Assembly: GCF_000949425.1 (NCBI RefSeq) | Contig: NZ_CP010976.1 | Span: 1,550,001 to 1,614,000, forward strand | Source of the DNA: Paenibacillus sp. IHBB 10380 | GTDB lineage: Bacteria; Bacillota; Bacilli; Paenibacillales; Paenibacillaceae | DNA: 64,000 nucleotides | Reading direction: 5' to 3' | Shown: piece by piece, positions 1 to 8,627 of the stretch | Numbering within the stretch: the stretch's first letter is position 1 | How the letters are laid out: every line of letters begins with the position of its first letter | Notes under the pieces: model-generated | Database searches by the model: none | What the model saw: the letters and a program-made list of their open reading frames with translations, nothing else | What the model was told of the DNA's origin: nothing | Made by a program: the position numbers and the translations under genes

Positions 1-702
1 ATATCGATCGTACCACTTGGAGGAAGACATGTTAATCACATGTGGAAACTTCTTAATGAGTTAGATATTCCACATATTACTTTATTAGACCTTGATCGTG
101 AACGAGGTGGCGGTGGGTGGGGCAGGATTAAATATGCAATCAATCAGTTATTGTTAAACGGCCGAGTGCGTGATGAATTATTAACAGTATGGTATCCAGA
201 AGGTGATGGTTTTAGAGAAGATATCCTTACTGAAAATCAACTTGAAATTTTTGAAAAAAATCCGATGACTCCTGAGTGGATAAAATCGATGAATGATTTT
301 TGGCTGCCAAGATTAATGGAGGACAAATATAATGTTTTCTATTCAGCACCACTGGATTTAGACTTTCTTATGTTGGAAACATTCCCTGATGCCTATAAAA
401 AAACAGTGCCTAGAGGCCCTAGTATCCCGAGTCGTGCTGATGACCTTCAGAATTACAACAAAAAAATAAAAGGTGGCATTATTGCTGCATTAAAAAATGA
501 AAAATCAACTGGCTATACTTATACAGAAAAACAACATGAACTTATGGTTTGGTATAACACGTTGTTTCTCGGTAGAAGCAAGCCAAGTACCCATATTGAA
601 GCTTTATTAAAAATAGATGATGATGACTTACTTATTTTTATGCCCGAAGTTTTTACCAAGCTTGTTGAGAGAGTAAAGGAATTACTTGAAAGGAATGTAT
701 AG
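1..702 (+). CDS. OLD-family TOPRIM nuclease, C-terminal part (GajA-like), cut by window edge
   Basis: The reading frame is already open at base 1, so the gene begins upstream and only about 233 C-terminal residues are visible. The first visible residues read as the second half of a TOPRIM fold: a strand ending in PLGGRHVNHMWKLL, then a strand ending in the acidic DLD motif (LLDLDRERGGG), which binds the catalytic metal in OLD-family ATP-dependent endonucleases. The rest is a helical C-terminal region without a motif I recognise. The stop lies 5 bases before the helicase start, so the two are surely one operon. An OLD nuclease followed by a UvrD-type helicase is the layout of the Gabija anti-phage system. 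The ATPase half cannot be seen, so the Gabija assignment is inferred from the pair. Confidence 0.72.
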   Translation: MSIVPLGGRHVNHMWKLLNELDIPHITLLDLDRERGGGGWGRIKYAINQLLLNGRVRDELLTVWYPEGDGFREDILTENQLEIFEKNPMTPEWIKSMNDFWLPRLMEDKYNVFYSAPLDLDFLMLETFPDAYKKTVPRGPSIPSRADDLQNYNKKIKGGIIAALKNEKSTGYTYTEKQHELMVWYNTLFLGRSKPSTHIEALLKIDDDDLLIFMPEVFTKLVERVKELLERNV

Positions 703-707
703 AACTT

Positions 708-2630
708 ATGTCATATATTAGTCCGGAAAACTGGAGTCCAGCAGATAGATTCACATTAGAACCGGCTGCAGAAATAGCGGTTAAAGCTGAGATGAATAAT
801 CTTATTTTGGCTGGTCCAGGTGCGGGGAAAACGGAGCTACTTGCACAACGCGCTTGTTATCTGCTGCAAACAAATTTATGTCCATCACCTCAGAAAATAT
901 TGGCGATTAGTTTTAAAACAGACGCTGCAGAAAACTTGAAAAAAAGGGTAGAGTTAAGGTGTGGTAAGGAACTTGCGTCGAGATTTGAATCAAGAACATT
1001 TGATTCATTTGCTAAGCAACTTCTAGACCGCTTTAGATTAGGAATCCCAGAAGCCTATCGACCAGAGAAAGATTACAACATAGTATTTTCTCAAAGAGAA
1101 GTACAAGATATTGTCACCAGCTATATACAAGAGCGACATCCTAATCGTCCTAATTGGCAACAGGAAATTAATTTTAGTATTTTATTTAGACGCTTGTCTG
1201 AGGATAGATTGCCTATTTATGAAGATGGGGAAGACATCTATACTTGGATTTTAGTAAGGCTCTGGGATATTCTGGTTCATGGAAGAGAAGGGCTTTCAAG
1301 CACATTAACGTTTCCCATGATATCAAAACTTGGAGATTATTTACTACAACATAATCTTTTAATTAAAAAGGCGCTTCAGATGACTTATAGTCATGTTTTT
1401 CTAGATGAATTCCAAGATACGACCTATCTCCAATATGAGTTAGTTAAGACGACCTTTTTAGGAACTTCTTCAATACTGACAAGTGTAGGGGACGATAAAC
1501 AGCGAATCATGGGATGGGCTGGGGCACTCTCGGATTCTTTTGAACAGTTCAAACGTGACTTCAATGCAGGTCAAATTGAGCTGACTCAAAACCACAGGTC
1601 TGCACCCAGACTTATTGAAATTCAGAACGTTTTGGCAAAAATAATAAATGAAAATTCGACTGACGCTAGCGTTTCAAGTTCACACAGTGAGCAAGAAGGG
1701 AAATGTGAAGTTTGGAATTTCCAGACTCATATTGATGAAGCTATTTTTGTAGCTTCAAATATCGTAAAAAGAATTCAGCATGAGGATATAACTCCCCGAG
1801 ACATTTGTATAATTGTAAAGCAACAAGAACAAGTATATGCAAGAGCAGTAATTGAAGAACTTGGACGACAAGGAGTTCACGCTAGAATTGAAAAGGAATA
1901 CCAAGATTTGCTTGCGGAAGAGTGTGTGCAACTAATCGTTGATTTTTTTAAACTGGCAACAATGGAAAAAACTCATGAGTCATGGGTACGGGTATCAGAA
2001 TTGTTAGTTTATGTGCATGGGTATGATCTGGAACTGGACCATCAAAAAATACTAAGGATGGAATTAGATCTTAATGAACACATTTTACAAATGAGAAGTG
2101 TTTTAAATCAAGTATCTAACGATGCGGAACTTTGTAAGCAACGAATTGATGAAATTGTTGAGGGGATTTTATCTTTTATAGGAAATGAAAAGCTATTTCG
2201 ACTATATCCCAAATACTCGAAAGGATCATATTTCAATAAGTTAACCAAAGATACTGCTGAAAAATTAAGCGAGGCATACTTAAAACATTTAAATTGGATT
2301 AATAGCATAGCTGATTTTTTAGGGCTATTTAGTGTGCCTATTATGACAATTCATAAGAGTAAAGGGTTGGAGTATGATACAGTCATATTCTTAGGGCTAG
2401 AAGATGATGCATTCTGGACTTTTAGAACACAGAGACTCGCTGACATGTGTGCTTTCTTTGTTGCACTATCAAGGGCTAAGAAACAATGTTTCTTTACTTT
2501 TAGCAATTCAAGAGAAACATTACGTTTTGGGGACATCCAAGTAAGATCCCAGTCCAGTAATAATATTTCATCTCTATATCAGTTATTGCAAGAGGCTAAT
2601 GTTGATGTTAGAGAATTTAATAATGTTTAA
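708..2630 (+). CDS. UvrD/Rep-type superfamily 1 helicase (GajB-like)
   Basis: A 640-residue SF1A helicase. Visible motifs in order: Walker A GPGAGKT at residues 36-42, Walker B/motif II DEFQDT starting at 233, an NHRSAPRL motif typical of UvrD/Rep motif IV, motif V-type MTIHKSKGLEYD around 546-556, and motif VI ALSRAK at 586-591. All catalytic positions look intact. Known GajB proteins are about 500 residues, so this is longer; the extra length lies mainly between the NHR motif and motif V. It starts 5 bases after the TOPRIM nuclease; a weak GAAAGGA lies about 13 bases before the ATG. By family knowledge, GajB works with the OLD nuclease GajA in phage defense. A chromosomal repair helicase is the alternative, but the gene context argues against it. 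Confidence 0.8.
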   Translation: MSYISPENWSPADRFTLEPAAEIAVKAEMNNLILAGPGAGKTELLAQRACYLLQTNLCPSPQKILAISFKTDAAENLKKRVELRCGKELASRFESRTFDSFAKQLLDRFRLGIPEAYRPEKDYNIVFSQREVQDIVTSYIQERHPNRPNWQQEINFSILFRRLSEDRLPIYEDGEDIYTWILVRLWDILVHGREGLSSTLTFPMISKLGDYLLQHNLLIKKALQMTYSHVFLDEFQDTTYLQYELVKTTFLGTSSILTSVGDDKQRIMGWAGALSDSFEQFKRDFNAGQIELTQNHRSAPRLIEIQNVLAKIINENSTDASVSSSHSEQEGKCEVWNFQTHIDEAIFVASNIVKRIQHEDITPRDICIIVKQQEQVYARAVIEELGRQGVHARIEKEYQDLLAEECVQLIVDFFKLATMEKTHESWVRVSELLVYVHGYDLELDHQKILRMELDLNEHILQMRSVLNQVSNDAELCKQRIDEIVEGILSFIGNEKLFRLYPKYSKGSYFNKLTKDTAEKLSEAYLKHLNWINSIADFLGLFSVPIMTIHKSKGLEYDTVIFLGLEDDAFWTFRTQRLADMCAFFVALSRAKKQCFFTFSNSRETLRFGDIQVRSQSSNNISSLYQLLQEANVDVREFNNV

Positions 2631-2675
2631 TTCCAACTCAAAATTTTGTTAATAATATGGAGGATGAAAAGTTGT

Positions 2676-3425
2676 ATGAAAGTCATTGGAATTGATCTAT
2701 CTGTTCTTATCATTGCAGTGATAACAGCCTACATAGGCTATCAGTTTAATCATCGCTCTAAAAAACGAGATGCTTTTTTGAAAGAATTGATTAATAGCTA
2801 TAATGAAGTATATTTTCCGATGTTTGAGCGGCTATCTATCATTATTGAAATAGAAGAGAAACCTCGAAAACTGGAATTAATTGATTCATTTATGCAAGAG
2901 CATTTAGGGACTGCTTCAAAGATTCGTTTTATAGGCTCTTCATTTATATTGGACTACTTTTATAAATTAAGAGAAGCATACTCAAAGTATAAGAAAGAAA
3001 GTAATAGGGGAAATGAACGCAAACTGTTGGAAAAGGTACAGGGATTCTATATTATGATTGAAGATGAATATCGGAATGCTCATGATATTATCTATGAAGA
3101 TTATAAGCAGTTTGTGAGTGATACGTTTAATAATCCGTTTTTTGTCGTTTTGTCGAGTATATTTAGAATCTTATATCATCTATCTGTATTTTTATTCTGG
3201 ATTAGTGCACTAATTCTTTATTATACAATTTCTCATCTGATTATACCTATTGATTGGGTTCCTGAATGGTGGAATATTGGTACCGCATTATTGTTATTAG
3301 GATTAGCAACCATGCTGTTTGGTATCATGATGATGTTTAAAGAAATGGTTATGAAGAAAAATAGAAGAGAAAGTAAAGTTGTGAAAAATTTGAAGGGGAG
3401 AATAAAAAGAATATTCTGCAAATGA
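2676..3425 (+). CDS. Hypothetical membrane protein with one N-terminal and two C-terminal helices
   Basis: About 249 residues, no family recognised. A hydrophobic N-terminal segment (IDLSVLIIAVITAYIGYQF) is followed by a charged, helical central region of roughly 140 residues and then two closely spaced hydrophobic segments (around LYHLSVFLFWISALILYY and TALLLLGLATMLFGIMMMF), ending in a lysine/arginine-rich tail. The start at ATG 2676 follows GGAGG at 2659-2663; an in-frame TTG at 2646 precedes the RBS and is less likely. It lies 45 bases after the helicase gene on the same strand with no visible terminator between, so co-transcription is likely. A helix-linker-two-helix design recalls membrane effectors of defense systems, but that is inference from layout only. 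Confidence 0.7.
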   Translation: MKVIGIDLSVLIIAVITAYIGYQFNHRSKKRDAFLKELINSYNEVYFPMFERLSIIIEIEEKPRKLELIDSFMQEHLGTASKIRFIGSSFILDYFYKLREAYSKYKKESNRGNERKLLEKVQGFYIMIEDEYRNAHDIIYEDYKQFVSDTFNNPFFVVLSSIFRILYHLSVFLFWISALILYYTISHLIIPIDWVPEWWNIGTALLLLGLATMLFGIMMMFKEMVMKKNRRESKVVKNLKGRIKRIFCK

Positions 3426-3606
3426 TTTTTTTAACTGTTTTTGATTAAATCAACTTGTTTTTCTCATATTGAGACAGTTTAAAGCTAAGGCGAAGTATTG
3501 AATCTTATTCCTCCTTTAAGATGTAGAGTTGGTATCTATTAGAACGATTTCAAGTTCGAATTTTGTGTTTCAGTCAATTGGTTTACCAAGAAGGGAGGGG
3601 AGCTGT

Positions 3607-4437
3607 TTGAAAAAGACAGCACCATTAACAGATGCAATTATCATTGCAGTGTCTAAACTAATTGATGATGCCCAAGCAGACGTTAAACGTGAGCCGAGCC
3701 ATTATGATCTTGATATGCTTTTAAAAAAAGTAGGTCTTGCTCATGCAGACCCAAGGACACAAGGCCAGCAAGTAGGGAAATCTAAACGTATCCGAATTGC
3801 ACTCAATTGGGCAATTGAAAAAGATTTTAACTCCGGGGAACGGTTAGTTGGATTTTTAATAAGCAATATAAGGGGCTATGGTGGATTCAGGTCCGAATCA
3901 AAAAATTATTGTGGAAAAGAGCCAATAGACAATCTGATTGATGTATTCAAAAATGAGGGCTACTTGTTAACGCTGGATGGTGAGCTTAAACCGATACTAC
4001 TGGATAACATAAACGAAAAAGATATGACGGAAGCTCTATTTGCATACGCTCAACGCGCACGGAAGGGAGCAGAGGATGCTGCACTATTACTAGGGACAGG
4101 AAAGGATTTATTGGAGGCTGTTTCTAAACATGTATTAACAGTAAAATCAATAAATTATCAAACCAATAGCTTTCCCTTCATTTTAGCTCAGGCATTTATT
4201 GCATTAGGAATGGTCACTTCTCAGCATACCGCCCAGCCCAATGAAGCTATAACAGCTAAATATGAACGTGCTCTATATGATCTTGGCTGTGCAATTAACA
4301 ATATGAGAAATAAAGAAGGTACTGGACACGGTCGACCATTTATGCCCACGATAACACAAGCAGAAGCATATAGTGCTATTCAGTCAATTGGAATTATCTC
4401 AGATTACATGATAAGAAAATTGAAACAGGAAGTATAA
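3607..4437 (+). CDS. Abortive infection family protein (Abi_C-type C-terminus)
   Basis: About 276 residues. The C-terminal part carries the sequence RNKEGTGHGR (GTGHG at 238-242) followed by a helix rich in Ala (TQAEAYSAIQS), which is the signature I associate with the abortive-infection C-terminal family (Abi_C) found in Abi-type proteins and defense islands. The N-terminal region (DAIIIAVSKLIDDAQ, then basic SKRIRIALNW) has no recognised motif. The start is set at TTG 3607 because GGAGGGG sits at 3594-3600, 6 bases before it; an ATG-less upstream extension to 3529 has no RBS. Its gene stands between the Gabija-like operon and the Shedu gene, on the same strand, which supports a defense role. 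The molecular activity is unknown from sequence. Confidence 0.72.
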   Translation: MKKTAPLTDAIIIAVSKLIDDAQADVKREPSHYDLDMLLKKVGLAHADPRTQGQQVGKSKRIRIALNWAIEKDFNSGERLVGFLISNIRGYGGFRSESKNYCGKEPIDNLIDVFKNEGYLLTLDGELKPILLDNINEKDMTEALFAYAQRARKGAEDAALLLGTGKDLLEAVSKHVLTVKSINYQTNSFPFILAQAFIALGMVTSQHTAQPNEAITAKYERALYDLGCAINNMRNKEGTGHGRPFMPTITQAEAYSAIQSIGIISDYMIRKLKQEV

Positions 4438-4797
4438 GCTCTAAAGCTATAACAATTGTGTATGAGCTTGCAAGATTTAATGGTAAAAAAGCTTGCAAGA
4501 AGTATTTTAGAAGAATGTGCAAATATAAGATATGTATGAACTCAATCAAATCGGGGCGGACCGTACAGTGAAAAAGTTTTAGATAAGCTGCTTGAAGATA
4601 TTACACCTCCGAAGAAGGATCGTATTTAAAGCAAATAACTGGGGTATCCACAACAGGGGCGCATACATCAAAATTCTAAACAAAAGGATAACGGCAATCT
4701 TGCCCCATCTCGCTTGATCAAAATACGAAGAGGAACTCATGCTTGGGATAGCACAAATAACTGTTAATCTACTTGAAACGGAAGAGGGTAACATTCA
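4438..4797 (+). other. Gene-free stretch with decayed coding remnants
   Basis: About 360 bases without an intact gene. One frame around 4549-4629 reads as a plausible protein end (NRGGPYSEKVLDKLLEDI, then TPPKKDRI and a stop) but is closed by a stop just upstream, suggesting the 3' scrap of a lost gene. Another short open frame lies around 4680-4770. The RBS (GAGGG, 4785-4789) of the next gene is at the right end. I recognise no family in the scraps and no hairpin terminator. Confidence 0.4.
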
Positions 4798-5577
4798 ATG
4801 AAAGTATATGAAAGAGATTACACTGTTTTAACAAGTACTGAGAGAAGCGAGTATGATCTAATTCTAGAGAAAGAAAAAGTCGATAGACTAGGTGAGTTAG
4901 ATATTAGAGTGAACCTTTTTAGGAAATATCCTAAAGCAGCCAGACATTTTTTGAGCCTTTTTCCGAACAATTATTTAGATACTGTAGATTTAGAAAATAG
5001 TGAAGAAATTAAATCTGTAGTGAACCAGTTCTTAACAATGTTGAACGATGGTTCAATTACTAATGAGCGTGAAATTGCAAGATTTATTCAAGAAATCAAA
5101 GCGTATTATATACTAGGTTCAATTTTTAATTATTATGATTTTGGACATCACGAAGCTTTCATATTTCCTGAATTTCAACTAAGTTCTACTTACAAAGTTG
5201 ATTATCTATTAATTGGTCGTAACTCTGATGGTTACTCTTTTATTTTTGTAGAACTTGAACATCCTGAAAAGCAAATCACTTTGGCAGATGGTGAACTTGG
5301 AAATGCTTTTAGGAAAGGAATAAAGCAAGTAAAGGATTGGAGAAGTTGGATCTTTGGAAATTTCTCAACTTTAACTAGCACTATTATAAAATATAAACAT
5401 CCAGATAAGCAATTACCTGATGAATTTTATACATTTGACCCTACTCGATGTAACTACGTTGTAGTTGCTGGAAGAAGGGAAGATTTAAATGATACTACTC
5501 GTAGAATTAGACGAGAGCACCTTGAGGAACAAAAAATCAGGCTTCTTCATTATGATAATATTTGCGATATACGTTAG
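4798..5577 (+). CDS. Shedu-type defense nuclease (DUF4263, SduA-like)
   Basis: A 259-residue protein whose C-terminal half matches the DUF4263/SduA pattern: PEFQLSSTYKVDYLL (D135), FVELEHPEKQ (E152, E154), then a helix with QVKDW (Q177, W181), which together form the PD-(D/E)xK-like nuclease core, followed by the family's closing region YVVVAGRREDL and IRLLHYDNICD. The N-terminal ~110 residues are a variable accessory part. Shedu proteins are single-gene anti-phage systems cutting DNA. The gene ends very soon after the LHYDN motif, a little shorter than I would expect, so a slightly trimmed C-terminus is possible. An AGAGGG motif 8 bases upstream supports the ATG. Family assignment is from motif recognition, not a search. 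Confidence 0.8.
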   Translation: MKVYERDYTVLTSTERSEYDLILEKEKVDRLGELDIRVNLFRKYPKAARHFLSLFPNNYLDTVDLENSEEIKSVVNQFLTMLNDGSITNEREIARFIQEIKAYYILGSIFNYYDFGHHEAFIFPEFQLSSTYKVDYLLIGRNSDGYSFIFVELEHPEKQITLADGELGNAFRKGIKQVKDWRSWIFGNFSTLTSTIIKYKHPDKQLPDEFYTFDPTRCNYVVVAGRREDLNDTTRRIRREHLEEQKIRLLHYDNICDIR

Positions 5578-5661
5578 CTTTAATTGAGAAACGTAATTAC
5601 TAAATCGGCATAAGGACCCTGCTCTGGAAGAAATTCCAACGAAAAAGAGAAAGGAGATAGT

Positions 5662-5952
5662 ATGTTTAATAATAATATTGAGTTACTAAATAGTTGCTCT
5701 GATGATCTCATATTTATTCAAAATATGAGAAGGGTATACCTTACACATCCTTTCACAAAAGCAAAATCTGTTAAAATGTGGCTGGATTCTTTTAATACCA
5801 GAATATTAAGCATAAATCTCGTAGGAAGTATAGAGTTTTTAATTCGTGTATGGCGAGATAAAGTAAGTGATATTGATACCTTTTCAAATCAGGGCTGTTC
5901 AAGAGATAATATAAAACCTAGGATGATAAACGAGGAATTTAGTAATGCGTAG
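5662..5952 (+). pseudogene. Unknown gene truncated at its 3' end by an IS21 remnant
   Basis: A 96-codon frame with a good RBS (AAAGGAGA, 8 bases before ATG). The first ~85 codons look like genuine protein but match no family I know. The last residues (about KPRMINEEFSNA) run into DNA that, on the other strand, belongs to the end of a decayed IstA transposase, so the natural C-terminus has probably been lost. It follows the Shedu gene by 84 bases and could have been another defense-island member. Confidence 0.45.
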
Positions 5953-6679
5953 GCCAGAAGTTTTTCCGTATATAACCAACACCATTTGCCACTTTTCCTT
6001 TTGTTCGCGGGCGATAGGGCTGCAACGACGAAGAATGGATCCATGATGGTTGGCGAACTTTGCAAATCTCTCGTTCCATATGACTTCACCTTGTTCGTCT
6101 TGTCCGACGGCAACGGTCTTCATATTGTCATACAAGCAGGTTCTTGTTATCCATCCAAAGTACGCCATAGCTCGTTCATGGCAGCCGATAAGCGTCTGTA
6201 CTTTCTCATCTTCTGTATATCCCACATACAACGTGCGCGAATAACCAAGTACCATAACAAACGCATATAACCGCTTTTGGGATTGATTCCAATCTACTCG
6301 AAAGTGACCCCAGTCAACCGATGCTTGCTCGCCTGGTTCGGTCTCAAAGCGCTCGATAGCCTTGGAAGAAATGATGGGCTTCAGTGGCCTCATAAATTAG
6401 CGAAGGGTGGTAAATGCCCCCAATGTATCCATTTAGTTTTATCTCGTCGTATATGACCACTGCGTTTAGACAACCATCTTCCATACGCTGACGTATATAG
6501 TTCTTATATGCATCCAGTTTGCCAATTCTTTTGTTAGTACGTTGATAACGGTTGGGTTCATCTTGCTCTAACCATTTTCGTATCGTCTTCGGATCTCTTC
6601 CTAATTCGTTAGCAATATGTGTGACATACATACCCTTCGCATTTTCCTTGATCACAAAAAACTCCCCATTCTTGACCAT
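5946..6679 (-). pseudogene. istA transposase (IS21 family), two frameshifts and a lost C-terminus
   Basis: Read leftwards from ATG 6679. The first frame (to about 6350) has an HTH domain (MYVTHIANELGRDPKTIRKWLEQDE), typical of IstA. The integrase core continues in a second frame from about 6393 (ERFETEPGEQASVDWGHF, with the first DDE aspartate in VDWG; then CLYDNMKTV with the second). Near 6020 the frame shifts again: the true continuation is PYRPRTKGKVANG then VGYIRKNFWP, after which homology stops near 5946 with THY and a stop. The catalytic glutamate region is therefore out of frame. The element cannot transpose by itself. Confidence 0.8.
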
Positions 6680-6768
6680 ATATTTCTCTTCTCTCGGAGA
6701 GTATGTTGGATAATTATGGGAATTTTCAACTGCTGGTATTAGGTATTTTACAATTGATGTTCACAACA
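5946..6768 (-). mobile_element. IS21-family remnant, left part deleted, no istB
   Basis: Contains only the 5' two thirds of istA; the istB ATPase gene and the second terminal repeat are missing. The right limit is set by the reappearance of yyaL coding sequence at 6771. The terminal bases here, read on the minus strand, are TGTTGTGAACATC, which may be the IS end. It separates the defense island from yyaL. Confidence 0.6.
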
Positions 6769-6770
6769 TA

Positions 6771-6962
6771 TTGGAGAACAGAGAAGGAAAAAATTCTAAT
6801 CGATTACTACAAGAAAAATCACCATACTTACTTCAACATGCCCATAACCCAGTAGATTGGTATTCAGGGGGCGAAGAAGCCTTTGCGAAGGCAGTAGCAG
6901 AGAATAAGCCTGTGTTCTTATCTATCGGCTATAGCACCTGCCACTGGTGTCATCTACATTAA
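6771..6962 (+). pseudogene. yyaL: yyaL fragment 1 (N-terminal thioredoxin-fold part)
   Basis: Encodes the start of a DUF255/YyaL protein: [20 protein letters not shown], then [20 protein letters not shown] and the CHWCH motif of its thioredoxin-like domain. Right after CHWCH, where family members continue with VMERESF, the frame reads LH and stops, marking a junction near 6953. YyaL proteins are about 630-690 residues; later parts of the same gene appear near 9.76 kb and 12.0 kb in the same orientation. The 5' end may also be clipped by the IS21 remnant, as only a TTG without RBS is available. Confidence 0.85.
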
Positions 6963-7009
6963 ATACAGTATTTGTATTAAACAGCTCTGCTAATTATATA
7001 AATCCAAAG

Positions 7010-7041
7010 ACACACCGACCTTACAATAAGGTGGGTGTGTC
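7010..7041 (-). terminator. Perfect-stem hairpin, probable terminator of the DUF2798 gene
   Basis: Stem GACACACC-ACCTTA pairing with TAAGGT-GGTGTGTC around a CAA loop, about 85 bases past the stop of the minus-strand DUF2798 gene. The T-run on that strand is short and interrupted. Confidence 0.5.
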
Positions 7042-7127
7042 AGTAGGAGCCGAGAATTTCGTCTAAATACGATATTCACGCATCGACGAGAGAAAGACGC
7101 AGATATTCAATGGATCAAAGATAATGA

Positions 7128-7625
7128 TTAATTGTATTCAAATTTAGGTTGAGTACTGTTTTTTTTTATAAATTTAACAAGTACCCATCTTGCTAATGGA
7201 CCCACGACTAACAGTTGAACTGGATACGCAACTACAAAGTTTTGAATGAACAACATAAAATAATTTTTTAGTAGTGGACCTTCAAGACTGTTACTTAATA
7301 AAGCAGTGATTAGACCAAAAACGGACATACAAATGACCATACCAGTTACCATACAAGTTGAAACAGCAAGAATAACGTATACTTTTTTAGATTTATCATA
7401 AGGTAGCTTAAATGCAATTCCTCTCGCAATAGGTCCAACGATAAACGACTCTAATAGAAAGGCAACGATGAAAGTTAGAGCAAAATGCAATAAAGCACTC
7501 GACACTGTGAGCGTGCTCAATAATCCTTCCCTATACATGTTGTAGAAAAACATAACAAATACCATACTGAAAACCATCATTAAACCAAAATAAATACCTT
7601 CTCTTTTATTGCTCGGCAAATTCAA
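7128..7625 (-). CDS. DUF2798 family membrane protein (two repeats)
   Basis: 165 residues, four hydrophobic segments arranged as two related halves: KREGIYFGLMMVFSMVFVMF followed by FIVGPIARGIAFKL, then STCMVTGMVICMSVFGL followed by LLVVGPLARWVLVKF. The repeated GP-L/I-AR motif and the MxxxM pattern are characteristic of DUF2798 proteins, small integral membrane proteins of unknown function. It lies on the opposite strand inside the gap between yyaL fragments 1 and 2, so it belongs to the inserted accessory DNA. Length matches the family. Confidence 0.85.
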   Translation of the reverse strand: MNLPSNKREGIYFGLMMVFSMVFVMFFYNMYREGLLSTLTVSSALLHFALTFIVAFLLESFIVGPIARGIAFKLPYDKSKKVYVILAVSTCMVTGMVICMSVFGLITALLSNSLEGPLLKNYFMLFIQNFVVAYPVQLLVVGPLARWVLVKFIKKNSTQPKFEYN

Positions 7626-7753
7626 TCTTCCTCTCTTTTTTGGGTAAGTTGTTATTATACCTAGATAAAATTTTCTTCATAAGTGAACTCTTTGTGATAT
7701 TTCATCTTACACGTGCAAATATTTTTTGACCTTGTTTGATAGGGATCATAAAA

Positions 7754-8536
7754 ATGAAGTCTTCCAAAAGGACGATGCGTTGGGAATTCGTCGATACGTT
7801 TCCAGATAGGGTTGTGGAATTAGATTTAAATTATGAAAATACTTACAAATACATTGGTCTTTGTAGTTTATGTCTTTTTTTATTCTCGTTGGGTAATATT
7901 AACTTAGAAGTATTGCCGAAAGAGAGGGTTTCATAATGGAACTCAAAGAAGGCCAACAGCCTAATCGCGCCTTATCCAGCACAAAAAGAACTATATATCC
8001 CTAGAATACATCAACAAGGCACAGGTGTTAATAGTCCTAAATTGGCTTGTGGACCATCAACAGGTGCAATGATAGCAAATTATTACAAGTCCAAAGGCTA
8101 TAATATTCGAGGAAGTTCTTATTATGGCTCAGATGCGAAATTAGTTAATCATTTATATTCGGAGATGAATAGCGGAATGTGGGGAACTACTCTAACAAAT
8201 TTTGCTTCTGGTCTCTTTACGCACTTAAGACACAATGATAGTCCTACTATTTGGAGAGGGTTAGCATATTCAGACTCTACTGCACATTTCGTTGAATATA
8301 AGGATGCTATTTATACAGATAGACCTGTTACAATTAGGTATGATTATTTCACAAATAACCCAGAAGATATAAATTATCATTTTGTGGTAGGAATGGCTTA
8401 TAAGGCAGTAAATGGTTCAGATTATTTTGGAATAAAAGATCCAGACGGTGGACCAAACAATACTAGCACAAATTACTATAGCTGGTCTTCTCACTCTGGA
8501 GATTTCGCAATGCACTTAACAATACCACAATATTAG
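7754..8536 (+). pseudogene. C39-like cysteine peptidase with an in-frame stop in the N-terminal part
   Basis: The intact 3' part carries the catalytic motif of papain-like C39_2-type peptidases, LACGPSTGAMIANYY (Cys at base 8048), and a later FVVGMAY (His candidate HFVVG) and GIKDPDGG (Asp/Asn candidate), as expected for secreted C39-type peptidases. Upstream, the same frame reads VNSPKLACGP preceded by APYPAQKELYIPRIHQQ, typical pre-catalytic sequence, but meets a TAA at 7934-7936. Beyond that stop the frame is open back to ATG 7754. No alternative start codon with an RBS lies between the TAA and the catalytic Cys, apart from the TTG at 8042 adjacent to it. Either the gene is dead by one nonsense mutation or an unconventional start is used. 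No obvious signal peptide remains. Confidence 0.6.
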
Positions 8537-8544
8537 TTGGAATT

Positions 8545-8585
8545 TAAGCATAAGATGTTCGTTGTTTGGGGGCGTCTTATGCTTA
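8545..8585 (+). terminator. Hairpin after the C39-like gene
   Basis: TAAGCATAAGA (8545-8555) pairs with TCTTATGCTTA (8575-8585) across a 19-base loop. No long T-run follows, so it may act as a terminator or an mRNA end stabiliser. Confidence 0.45.
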
Positions 8586-8627
8586 TTATAAATGGTTTAT
8601 AGCACATTGATTGAGGTGGTGAAGTTC

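Noticed and set aside
5986..6270. Plus-strand open frames at 5986 and 6050
   Set aside because: They are antisense to the istA remnant, with no RBS and no family resemblance.
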